64,000 nucleotides of DNA from G963663315 sp965214205 (GTDB lineage: Bacteria > Pseudomonadota > Gammaproteobacteria > Arenicellales > Poriferihabitantaceae): NCBI GenBank assembly GCA_965214205.1, contig OZ243941.1, positions 1,550,001-1,614,000 on the forward strand, read 5' to 3'. This document shows, in pieces, positions 38,568-46,660 of this stretch. Both the position numbers and the translations under genes were made by a program. The notes below the pieces were generated by a model. It had not been told where the DNA came from and did not search any database. It saw only the letters and a list, made by a program, of their open reading frames with translations. Within the stretch, counting starts at the first letter, position 1. Every line of letters starts with the position of its first letter.

Positions 38568-40565
38568 TCAACTCAATAAAAGGTTTCGTACCGCGTCCAC
38601 CACATTGGCAGTGGTCATTCCCAGATGCTCGAATACATCCCTCGCCGGGGCCGATTCCCCGAATGTCTCGATACTGATGACGGCGCCGTCCAGTCCGACA
38701 TATTTCAGCCAGCCGTCACCCACCCCCGCCTCGACCGCGACTCGCGCCTTGACCGCAGGCGGCAATACGGAGTCCCTGTAGTCCTGATCCTGGCTGTCGA
38801 AGCGGTCGGTGGACGGCATGGAAACCACCCGGATGGAATGCCCGGACAGTTGCTCCGCCGCGGCCATGGCCAGTTCAACCTCCGACCCCGTGGCAATGAT
38901 GATGGCGTCGGGGGGCTGCCCGCAGTCCCGCAACACATAGCCGCCTTTCTGAATCAGGCTGATCTGGTCATGGCTGCGCTGTTGGTGAGGCAGGTTTTGC
39001 CGGGAGAAGATGAGTGAAAAGGGTTGATCCACCGATTCGCAGGCCTGCTGCCAGGCGACCGCCGATTCAACGGTGTCGCAAGGCCGCCAGACCGACATGC
39101 GCGGTATCAATCTCAGGGTGGCGGTCTGTTCCACCGCCTGGTGAGTCGGACCGTCTTCGCCCAGACCGACCGAATCATGGGTGAACACGAACAGGCTGGG
39201 AATCTTCATCAGGGCCGACATCCGCAAGGCGTTTCTGGCGTATTCTGAAAACATCAGGAAGGTCGCGCAGTAGGGCTTGAACCCTCCGTGCAGGGCCATG
39301 CCGTTGATGATCGCCGCCATTGCGAATTCACGCACCCCGAAATAGATGTAGTTACCTTCCGGGTCGGATTCGATCCCCCTGGAGCCGGACCACAATGTCA
39401 GATTCGATCCGGTCAGGTCGGCGGAACCCCCGATCAACTCCGGCAGCATCGGCCCGAATCCTTCGAGCGCGTTTTGTGAGGCCTTTCTCGAAGCGATGGT
39501 TTGCGCCTGACGGTCAACGGCGTCAATGAATTCGGCGCTCTCGCGCTCCCAGTTATCCGGCAACCTGCCGTTTGTTCTTCTTTTGAATTCAGCCGCCAGC
39601 CGCGGATAGCGGTCCTCGTATTCGGCGAACATTTCCCGCCAGCGGTTTTGCGCCCGTCTTCCCGTTTCACAGGCATTCCATGAATCCTGGATATCCGCCG
39701 GAATCTCGAACGGCGCGTGCGCCCATCCCAGGCGCTGGCGCGTCAATTCAATTTCTTCCTCTCCCAGAGGACTGCCATGACTGGATTCCTTGCCGGCCTT
39801 GTTGGGGGAACCGTAGCCGATCACGGTTTTGCAGCAGATTATGCTGGGTCGGCCGGAATCATTCCGGGCCTGTTCAATGGCGGTACGGATCGCTTCGGGG
39901 TCGTGCCCATCGACATCCGCGATCACTTGCCAGCCATAGCTTTCAAACCGCAAAGGGGTATTGTCGGTAAACCAGCCTTCCACTTTGCCATCAATGGATA
40001 TGCCGTTGTCATCATAAAAGGCGATCAGCTTGCCGAGCTTCAGGGTCCCGGCCAGTGAACAGCTTTCATGGGAGATGCCTTCCATCAGGCAACCGTCGCC
40101 CAAAAAGACCCAGGTGAAATGATCAACCGGATTATAGCCGTCACGATTGAATTGGGCCGCCAGTGTTTTTTCCGCAATCGCCATGCCGACCGCATTGGCA
40201 ATTCCCTGGCCGAGCGGGCCGGTGGTGGTTTCAATCCCGGGGGCGTATCCGTATTCGGGATGTCCCGGCGTTTGCGAGTGTAACTGTCGGAAGTTTCTGA
40301 TCTGTTCAATCGGCAGGTCGTATCCGGTCAAATGCAACAGGGAATAAATCAGCATCGAACCGTGTCCGTTCGACAGCACGAACCGATCCCGGTCCGGCCA
40401 TTTCGGGTCGGCGGGATTATGCTTCAGGTAGTCGCGCCAGAGTACTTCGGCAATGTCGGCCATCCCCATCGGCGCTCCGGGGTGGCCTGATTTGGCTTTT
40501 TGTACCGCGTCCATGCTGAGCGCCCGTATTGCATTCGCTCTTTGCCGCCGGCTTACTGACGCCAT
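38568..40565 (-). CDS. tkt: Transketolase
   Basis: Transketolase moves two-carbon units in the pentose phosphate pathway using thiamine diphosphate. The 665-residue protein has SGHPGAPMG, the family block EYGYAPGIETTTGPLGQG, the cofactor-binding GDGCLMEGISHE and the pyrimidine-domain FTHDSVGLGEDGPTHQ. It is the first gene of the operon with gap and pgk; the upstream gap to the IMPase-family gene is 87 bases. Confidence 0.96.
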   Translation of the reverse strand: MASVSRRQRANAIRALSMDAVQKAKSGHPGAPMGMADIAEVLWRDYLKHNPADPKWPDRDRFVLSNGHGSMLIYSLLHLTGYDLPIEQIRNFRQLHSQTPGHPEYGYAPGIETTTGPLGQGIANAVGMAIAEKTLAAQFNRDGYNPVDHFTWVFLGDGCLMEGISHESCSLAGTLKLGKLIAFYDDNGISIDGKVEGWFTDNTPLRFESYGWQVIADVDGHDPEAIRTAIEQARNDSGRPSIICCKTVIGYGSPNKAGKESSHGSPLGEEEIELTRQRLGWAHAPFEIPADIQDSWNACETGRRAQNRWREMFAEYEDRYPRLAAEFKRRTNGRLPDNWERESAEFIDAVDRQAQTIASRKASQNALEGFGPMLPELIGGSADLTGSNLTLWSGSRGIESDPEGNYIYFGVREFAMAAIINGMALHGGFKPYCATFLMFSEYARNALRMSALMKIPSLFVFTHDSVGLGEDGPTHQAVEQTATLRLIPRMSVWRPCDTVESAVAWQQACESVDQPFSLIFSRQNLPHQQRSHDQISLIQKGGYVLRDCGQPPDAIIIATGSEVELAMAAAEQLSGHSIRVVSMPSTDRFDSQDQDYRDSVLPPAVKARVAVEAGVGDGWLKYVGLDGAVISIETFGESAPARDVFEHLGMTTANVVDAVRNLLLS

Positions 40566-40652
40566 CTGACTTCTCTCGCTGGAATCATGGATTCACGATA
40601 TGGGATTGCAGAGAACAAATGACGCTTTATGGATTGAAAATCAGTACGTAAA

Positions 40653-41516
40653 TCAATACGGGGAAGAGTGCGAAATATAGCTGTTGGAGTCGATCCAGTC
40701 AACCCATTGATCCAATAATCCGGCATTGACCGCGGCCACCACAGAGCGTTTTCTCAGCTTCCCGCAATCCAGGGTTTGCCCGGATAATGACGTGGCCGCG
40801 CCACCGGCTTCATGCAGAATCAGGTAGCCGGCCGCGAAATCCCAGAGCTTCTGTCCGCCATGCAGATAAAGCTGGATTCTGCCTGCCGCCAGCCAGCACC
40901 ATTCGAGAACCGAAGAGCCCAGGTTTCGTTGAGACCGATAGGGTGGACATCGAACCAGTTGTGATGACAGGTCTCCCACCAGACGCTTGTAGTCGATATT
41001 GGCGATGCAATCACCCAATACCCCGGTGTTCGGACAAACCAGAGGCGTGCCGTTGAGAAAGGCTCCCCCGCCTTTCTTCGCTGCGAAACATTCATCCCGG
41101 ACCGGGTCGTAAGTCACGGCCAGTACAGGCTGTCCCGCAATCACCAATGACAGCGAAATGCCGAAAAACAAGAACCCGGAGGCAAAATTGGTGGTGCCAT
41201 CCAGCGGGTCAAGCACCCAGTAGCCCTGTTCGCTGTTTTCACAGACCCGGACCTGATCATCGTGCGGCATCTCTTCGCCGATAAACCCGAAATGAGGCCA
41301 TCGGCTATTCAGTTCCTGATCCAGGCAATCCTGGATTCCGCGGTCAACCCCGGTGACCGGGCTGCCATCCATTTTCAACTCCGACCGGTCCCCATTTTGC
41401 CGGAAATATTCGATTTTCGAGGCCGCCTTCCTGACAAGGCCAATCAGGCTGTCGAGATCAGGCGCGGGCGCGGCGCCATGTTGTCCGGATGATGGATGCA
41501 AGGGTTTCCGGGACAT
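40653..41516 (-). CDS. Inositol monophosphatase family protein
   Basis: The 287-residue protein has the metal-binding blocks GEEMP, DPLDGTTNF and WDFAAGYLILHEAGG of the Mg-dependent IMPase/CysQ/FBPase-like superfamily. The substrate could be inositol phosphate, PAP or a sugar phosphate; sequence alone does not decide. The N-terminus starts with a low-complexity stretch before LIGLVRKAASK. It lies 2 bases downstream of the CheA-like gene and is probably co-transcribed with the chemosensory trio. Confidence 0.85.
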   Translation of the reverse strand: MSRKPLHPSSGQHGAAPAPDLDSLIGLVRKAASKIEYFRQNGDRSELKMDGSPVTGVDRGIQDCLDQELNSRWPHFGFIGEEMPHDDQVRVCENSEQGYWVLDPLDGTTNFASGFLFFGISLSLVIAGQPVLAVTYDPVRDECFAAKKGGGAFLNGTPLVCPNTGVLGDCIANIDYKRLVGDLSSQLVRCPPYRSQRNLGSSVLEWCWLAAGRIQLYLHGGQKLWDFAAGYLILHEAGGAATSLSGQTLDCGKLRKRSVVAAVNAGLLDQWVDWIDSNSYISHSSPY

Positions 41517-41518
41517 TT

Positions 41519-42802
41519 TCAGGCCAGAGCGCTAGAGCCAGGTTGGCGGACAGCCGGGTGGCCCGGAAATTCCGCAAGGTCGAGGACAGGAACGATGCGT
41601 CCGTCCGCCAGAATCGTGACCCCGGTGATTCCCCGGACCGAAGCCAACTGGCTTCCCGGAACGCCGATTGCGACTTCAGCGGTTCCCTCAAACTGATCCA
41701 CCTCGAAAGCTGAAGTCCGGTTATCAGAGCGTATCAATACCAGAGACCGGCGGGATGGTTCAGTACCCGGCCTGGATTTACTGATTTTTCCGATCAGATC
41801 AACAACCGGTACAGGTTCCGGTTGATCGTCCGTCCGGATATATCTGTGACCGTCCACCGCGCTGATTTCCTCATCTCCTACCCGCAGGGCGCGTATGATG
41901 GCGGCGGCCCGGATCGCAAAATGCCAGGCGCCAACCCGGACCAGCAATACACGGGAGAGAGTCATATTCTCCCGGACCATTCCGGCTTTAATCAATCCAG
42001 CCTGCAATCGCTCGCCGTAATGGGACTGCTGTATCAGCGTACCGGCAAGGGTGGATACCCGTTCGCGCAACTTTCGTTCCACCTGGATCAGGGTATCCAG
42101 TTGCAGATTGACTTTTCGCGCGCGGGTCTGGAATCCTTCGTCCCGCTCGGCGCCCAGGGCCTGCAATCCGCCGCGAATCTGATTGGCGTGGTATTTCAGG
42201 GCAGTCAGGTCGCGCCGCATTTGCTCCACCGTGTTCCCCAGCCGGTTCCGTGTCCGGCCCAGTTCACCGGAAACATCCAGCAGATACGAGAATTTCCGTG
42301 CAGGCTGGGCCGCGAAGGGGTCGGCTGCCCCCTGTTGATCCCGTGAGTCTCGTGAGTCGAGTGAGTCCCGTGAGTCCCCCGAGTCGAGTGAATCCGGCGT
42401 CCCGGTTTCATTGGCAGGCAGCAGGGACTCCACGATGCTGGTCAGGGGCCGCAGATGATCTCCGGCGGCGGCGGGCGTCATACCGGCGACCGCGGTCAGG
42501 CCGTCGTGCATTTCCTCAAGCAGGTTGATCAGAACCTGTTCACCGTTGTAATCCGAAGTCCGGTCATCGCCATATTGATCCATCAATCTTTTCACGGCAT
42601 GGCTCAATCCGGAAACCTCCGGATAGCCGGCCGTCTGCGCGCTGGTTTGCAACGTGTCGAAGCCCTGTCGTATATCATCGAAATTTCCGGCCTTCTTGCC
42701 GGTTGCCCGCCACTCGTTCAGGGAAGACTGGATCCTGCACAGCAATTGCCCCAACTCTTCGGGAAATTCCCCGGGCGCCTCCCCGACTGCGCGCTCAGCC
42801 AT
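41519..42802 (-). CDS. CheA/ChpA-like protein lacking the kinase domain
   Basis: The 427-residue protein has parts of ChpA in order. Residues about 15-110 are Hpt-like helices, a Ser/Asp-rich repeat linker follows at about 137-157, then a dimerisation-like coiled region (LLDVSGELGRTRNRL to LIQQSHYGERLQAGLIKAGMV), then directly a CheW domain from about 280. The ATP-binding HATPase domain (N, G1, F, G2 boxes), which should follow LxxGLMxxRMVP, is missing. In the Hpt region the motif FHTLKGS of ChpA reads FDTLQTS, so the phosphorylated His is Asp. It cannot autophosphorylate and is probably a scaffold (inference). It follows the PilJ-like gene by 3 bases. Confidence 0.75.
   Translation of the reverse strand: MAERAVGEAPGEFPEELGQLLCRIQSSLNEWRATGKKAGNFDDIRQGFDTLQTSAQTAGYPEVSGLSHAVKRLMDQYGDDRTSDYNGEQVLINLLEEMHDGLTAVAGMTPAAAGDHLRPLTSIVESLLPANETGTPDSLDSGDSRDSLDSRDSRDQQGAADPFAAQPARKFSYLLDVSGELGRTRNRLGNTVEQMRRDLTALKYHANQIRGGLQALGAERDEGFQTRARKVNLQLDTLIQVERKLRERVSTLAGTLIQQSHYGERLQAGLIKAGMVRENMTLSRVLLVRVGAWHFAIRAAAIIRALRVGDEEISAVDGHRYIRTDDQPEPVPVVDLIGKISKSRPGTEPSRRSLVLIRSDNRTSAFEVDQFEGTAEVAIGVPGSQLASVRGITGVTILADGRIVPVLDLAEFPGHPAVRQPGSSALA
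42341..42394 (-). repeat. 9-bp minisatellite in the CheA-like gene
   Basis: Six tandem 9-base units of the form GACTCACGG/GACTCACTC (read on the minus strand) encode repeats of Asp-Ser-Arg/Leu in the linker between the Hpt-like and coiled regions. Because the unit is a multiple of three, copy number changes would alter linker length without shifting frame. Confidence 0.85.
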
Positions 42803-42805
42803 TTC

Positions 42806-44449
42806 CTAGCCGTTTCCTGACCGGGATTCGGGCATTCTGAACCCCTCGGTCGATTGTTCCAGTCGATTGGCCGCCAGTTTCATTTTCTCCAACGAGACCG
42901 CAATTTGGGAAACATCGAGCCACGCCCTGGCTGTCGAATCCTGCAGCGCCTCCATTCTTTTTCCGATTTTTACAACGGTTTTCAATTCATTCTCCAACTC
43001 ATCCGACAGTTGATCCATGATTGCAGGCAATGGTTGATTCAGGGTTTCAATTTCATTCAATGTACGGCGGACCTGATCTGCGCCGGCGGTTCCTGAAATC
43101 ACCTCCCGGTTGGTCGCCTGGATGCAGGCCAGGGCGTGGCCGGCTTCCTGCCGGAGGTTTTCCACCAGCTCGGTAATTTCATTCGACGCCTGTGTCGAGT
43201 GTTCCGCCAGACTCCGGATTTCTTCCGCAGTCCCCGCGAAACCCGGTCCCGTTTCCGTTTCTCCCGCCGCTTGCAGGGAGGCGTTCAGCGACAAGGTGTG
43301 GGTCTGTTCGGTTGTATCCCGGATCGAATTCACGACGTCCCGGATTTGCAGGCATCCCTCTACCATCCGCTGCAGATGATTGCGGGTTTGTTGTGCCTGA
43401 TTACGCGCCGCGTCCATCACCCGCGCCGTATTTTCGGTCGTATTCAGGCCCTGTCGCGCGAGTTTCGCGCATTCCCGGACAGGCGGCGTGGACGCGGCCG
43501 CCGATTGACTGATTCCGTGAATCCTGTCGGACAAATTTGTCGCGTCATCAGTGCAATCCGAAATCTCCCCGGACTGAAAGACGCGGTGGGTCTTTAACCG
43601 GGCCAGGCGCTCTTCTGTTTTTGACGCGGTCTGCGAGACCTCGCCGGCAGCCTGTCTGACTCCGGTGACCAGTCTGCGCATCTCACTGACCGCGTGGTTG
43701 ATCGAATTCGCGATCGGGGCCGTGATATCGCCGGTCACCTGGGCTTTTACCGTCAGGTCCCCCCGAGCCAACTCTTTCGTTTCATCCAGCAATCGGGTCA
43801 CCGTCAGTCTCGTGTTTCTGGAATCGCCCAGCGCCGACCAGAACAAGCCGCCCAGGGACAACAGCGCGATCCCGCCCGATATGAACGACAGGCCCCGTTC
43901 CGCCATGACCGATCCGGGTTTCAATTTATTCTGCAGATCGCCGGTAAGACCGGCGATGGCGTCACTGACCGCGGTCACATTGCGGACGGAATCGCGAACC
44001 GAAGAAGGATCAATCGTATCGACGCTGTTGAACAGATTATCCAGATCCGGGCCTATTTGAGTCAATGCCTGTTTGATTCGCGCCGCCGCGGCCGTGATTG
44101 ACTGCGGGACCGGACTGTCTGGTTGTCCGTCCACATTCACTATGGTCGATATAAATTGCGGCTGAATCCGCCAGTTCTCCCCGGATTCGAGTTCAGAAAG
44201 ATTGGAGTTGATGCGTGTTATCAGGGTATTGGTCCATTCAGCCGAGCCTGATTTCCCGGTGAGCCTTTCGGTCAGCTTCGTAGTTACGGCCAGCAGCGAC
44301 TGATTCCCGACCTCTCGGATATCCGTGTCCAGTTGTGAGCCGATTGCCTGCAACCGGGCCCGACTTTCCGAGCGGGCCGTTTCCAGACATTCGGAGTAGA
44401 TCAGCGCTCCTAAAGAAACCAGTGTGACCAGCAGGTAGACCTTCTTCAT
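42806..44449 (-). CDS. PilJ-like methyl-accepting chemotaxis protein
   Basis: The 547-residue protein has an N-terminal membrane anchor (VYLLVTLVSLGALIY), a periplasmic region of about 160 residues, a second membrane segment (ISGGIALLSLGGLFW), a HAMP domain (ARGDLTVKAQVTGDITAPIANSI with RLV ending) and a signalling domain. The hairpin tip reads EQTHTLSLNASLQAAGETE and GFAGTAEEIRSLAEHS, close to but more divergent than the usual EQTNLLALNAAIEAARAGE. The order PilI-like, PilJ-like, ChpA-like matches the Pil-Chp (twitching) system; PilG and PilH are not here. Confidence 0.85.
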   Translation of the reverse strand: MKKVYLLVTLVSLGALIYSECLETARSESRARLQAIGSQLDTDIREVGNQSLLAVTTKLTERLTGKSGSAEWTNTLITRINSNLSELESGENWRIQPQFISTIVNVDGQPDSPVPQSITAAAARIKQALTQIGPDLDNLFNSVDTIDPSSVRDSVRNVTAVSDAIAGLTGDLQNKLKPGSVMAERGLSFISGGIALLSLGGLFWSALGDSRNTRLTVTRLLDETKELARGDLTVKAQVTGDITAPIANSINHAVSEMRRLVTGVRQAAGEVSQTASKTEERLARLKTHRVFQSGEISDCTDDATNLSDRIHGISQSAAASTPPVRECAKLARQGLNTTENTARVMDAARNQAQQTRNHLQRMVEGCLQIRDVVNSIRDTTEQTHTLSLNASLQAAGETETGPGFAGTAEEIRSLAEHSTQASNEITELVENLRQEAGHALACIQATNREVISGTAGADQVRRTLNEIETLNQPLPAIMDQLSDELENELKTVVKIGKRMEALQDSTARAWLDVSQIAVSLEKMKLAANRLEQSTEGFRMPESRSGNG

Positions 44450-44452
44450 TTT

Positions 44453-44947
44453 TCAATACAGTCCGATTTGCGCGAAGTCCGGGGAGCCGCACAGCGCCTC
44501 GACATCAATCACCCCGCACGGTTGGCCCTGAACCACCGCCACCCGGTTCAGGTACGGCGCCAGACTCGTATGGAAGCTGTGGAAGCGTCCGCAATCACCC
44601 TGGGGCAATGCGGATGAAAATGATTCCATGCGGATCCGTCCGGCTATCAACAAGGCGCTTTTCAGTGTGGCGTCAGGGAGCGTCAGCAGATTGCAGGTTT
44701 GAGTGACGGGGGTCGGCGCCAGCCCGATGAACGCGGCGAAATCCACCACGGTATGAACTTCACCGCGAATACCTTGCATCCCCCGGATCCAGTCCCGGGT
44801 CATCGGCGCCGGAGACAGGTCACGAACCGGTACAATTTCGACCCCGTCCGTACAGGGCGCCGCAAGGTTGAACGGTCCGACACTGAAGACAAACCCCTGC
44901 CATGTCCCGGCCTGACTTTCAGGTTCCCCGGACGTTCGATTGTCCAA
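44453..44947 (-). CDS. CheW/PilI-like coupling protein
   Basis: The CheW-like fold is recognisable from QGFVFSVGPFNLAAPC through VPVRDLSPAP, the GMQGIRGEVHTVVDF block and the C-terminal VVQGQPCGVIDVE. Such proteins couple receptors to the CheA scaffold. The start is uncertain. The frame is open upstream to 45415, but beyond about 45110 that part is only the antisense of guaB. No ATG lies between 45056 and the domain. TTG at 44947, preceded by AGGAG at short spacing, gives 164 residues, near PilI length. The PilJ-like gene follows after 3 bases. Confidence 0.65.
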   Translation of the reverse strand: MDNRTSGEPESQAGTWQGFVFSVGPFNLAAPCTDGVEIVPVRDLSPAPMTRDWIRGMQGIRGEVHTVVDFAAFIGLAPTPVTQTCNLLTLPDATLKSALLIAGRIRMESFSSALPQGDCGRFHSFHTSLAPYLNRVAVVQGQPCGVIDVEALCGSPDFAQIGLY

Positions 44948-45061
44948 ACGCTCCTGTTCCGACGCCTTGCGGGCGCCCCGGAGATGGTCGAATGCCTGGT
45001 TGTCTTCGGTTACAGTAATAATCGGGATGGTCGCAGAGCCAGGGTCTTGGTGTAACCTGAA

Positions 45062-45070
45062 ATTATAGCA
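45062..45070 (-). promoter_or_regulatory. Extended -10 promoter for the PilI-PilJ-ChpA-like operon
   Basis: On the minus strand the sequence reads TGCTATAAT, a perfect extended -10 element, between guaB and the CheW-like gene. It would start transcripts near 45055, which rules out coupling-protein starts upstream of that point. Confidence 0.55.
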
Positions 45071-45122
45071 AATTTTATTCAGAGTTGTTCCTAACACAGT
45101 TCGCTTGCGATACAATCCGTAG

Positions 45123-46592
45123 ATGGAACCTATTGAACTGGCGCTGACCTTTGACGACATTCTGCTGCTCCCGGCCAAGTCCGAAATACTGCCGCGCGAC
45201 GCGCGTCTCGAAACCCGTTTCACCCGTGATCTGAACATCAATATCCCGCTGGTATCGGCGGCCATGGATACCGTTACCGGGGCGAATATGGCGATCAGTC
45301 TGGCCCAGGAAGGCGGGGTCGGCGTCATCCACCGCAATATGACCCCCACCGAACAGGCGCGGGAAGTTACCCGCGTCAAGAAATACGAAAGCGGAGTCAT
45401 CACCGATCCCGTCACAGTGGAAAAGTCGGACAGCGTGAATCATGTGCTGGGACTGATGAACCGGTACAACATCTCGGGGGTTCCGGTCGTGGAGGGACCG
45501 AGAGTGATCGGTATTGTGACCAGCCGGGACCTGCGTTTCGAGAAGAACATGGAGACCCCGGTCAGTCAGGTCATGACCCCCGAAGATCGGCTGGTCACGG
45601 TGACGGAAGGAGCGACTTCCGACGAGATTCAACAGCTTCTGCACAAGCACCGGATCGAAAAAGTGCTGGTCGTGGGAGCTGGGAATACCCTGAAAGGACT
45701 GGTTACGGTCAAGGATATCCAGAAATCCACCGATTTCCCCCGCGCATGCAAGGACAGCCAGGGCCGGTTACTGGTCGCGGCCGCAGTCGGCGTGGGCGTG
45801 GACTCGGATGAAAGGGTGGAGTGCCTGATCAACGCGGGAGTGGACGCGATTGTGGTCGATACCGCTCACGGCCATTCGAGAGGCGTGATCGAGCGGGTGA
45901 AATGGATCAAGCGATTCAATAGCGGCGTACAGGTCATTGGCGGCAATATCGCGACCGCCGAGGCCGCGCGCGACCTGGTTGACGCCGGCGCGGACGCGGT
46001 CAAGGTCGGGATCGGGCCGGGCTCGATCTGCACCACCCGGATTGTGGCCGGAGTCGGCGTGCCGCAGGTCCACGCGATCCAGGAAGTGGCCAGGGCGCTG
46101 AAAGGTTCCGATGTCCCGTTTATCGCCGACGGCGGCATCCGGTTTTCCGGGGACCTCGCCAAATGTATTGCCTGTGGAGCCAACTGTGTCATGGTCGGCA
46201 GCATTCTGGCCGGAACCGATGAGGCGCCGGGCGAGATTGAAATTTATCAGGGGCGATCCTACAAGTCTTATCGCGGGATGGGATCATTGGGCGCAATGCA
46301 GAAGGGTTCCAGGGATCGGTATTTCCAGGAGGGGGTGGACAGCGCGGACAAGTTTGTCCCGGAAGGCATCGAAGGCCGCGTGTCCTACAAGGGGCCGATG
46401 GTGAATGTGGTGCATCAACTGATGGGAGGATTGCGGGCCAGCATGGGATACACCGGCAGCGCCGCCATTGATGATATGAGAGCGAACGCCAGACTGATTC
46501 GAATCACCAACGCCGGCATGAAGGAAAGTCATGTGCATGATGTTTCCATCGTCAAGGAAGCGCCCAACTATCAAACCACCCGGTCCAACTGA
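45123..46592 (+). CDS. guaB: Inosine-5'-monophosphate dehydrogenase
   Basis: GuaB oxidises IMP to XMP with NAD in guanine nucleotide synthesis. The 489-residue protein has the TIM barrel split by a pair of CBS domains (about residues 93-205). It shows the catalytic loop GPGSICTTR with the active cysteine and the flap segment YRGMGSLGAM. The gene is followed by guaA after 68 bases, the classic guaBA operon. Confidence 0.97.
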   Translation: MEPIELALTFDDILLLPAKSEILPRDARLETRFTRDLNINIPLVSAAMDTVTGANMAISLAQEGGVGVIHRNMTPTEQAREVTRVKKYESGVITDPVTVEKSDSVNHVLGLMNRYNISGVPVVEGPRVIGIVTSRDLRFEKNMETPVSQVMTPEDRLVTVTEGATSDEIQQLLHKHRIEKVLVVGAGNTLKGLVTVKDIQKSTDFPRACKDSQGRLLVAAAVGVGVDSDERVECLINAGVDAIVVDTAHGHSRGVIERVKWIKRFNSGVQVIGGNIATAEAARDLVDAGADAVKVGIGPGSICTTRIVAGVGVPQVHAIQEVARALKGSDVPFIADGGIRFSGDLAKCIACGANCVMVGSILAGTDEAPGEIEIYQGRSYKSYRGMGSLGAMQKGSRDRYFQEGVDSADKFVPEGIEGRVSYKGPMVNVVHQLMGGLRASMGYTGSAAIDDMRANARLIRITNAGMKESHVHDVSIVKEAPNYQTTRSN

Positions 46593-46660
46593 TTCCGCAG
46601 ACTCTGGCGCTATTGGCGATTTTCGATTGAATATGATCCGGTTTGCGAGGACTTGAACAG

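Noticed and set aside
45111..45122. TACAAT 6 bases before the guaB ATG as a promoter giving a leaderless mRNA
   Set aside because: No good -35 box at 16-18 bases; the best (TTGTTC) is 20 bases away. Not enough to call.
45110..45415. N-terminal extension of the CheW-like frame
   Set aside because: It is the exact antisense of the guaB 5' end and lies upstream of the operon's own promoter.
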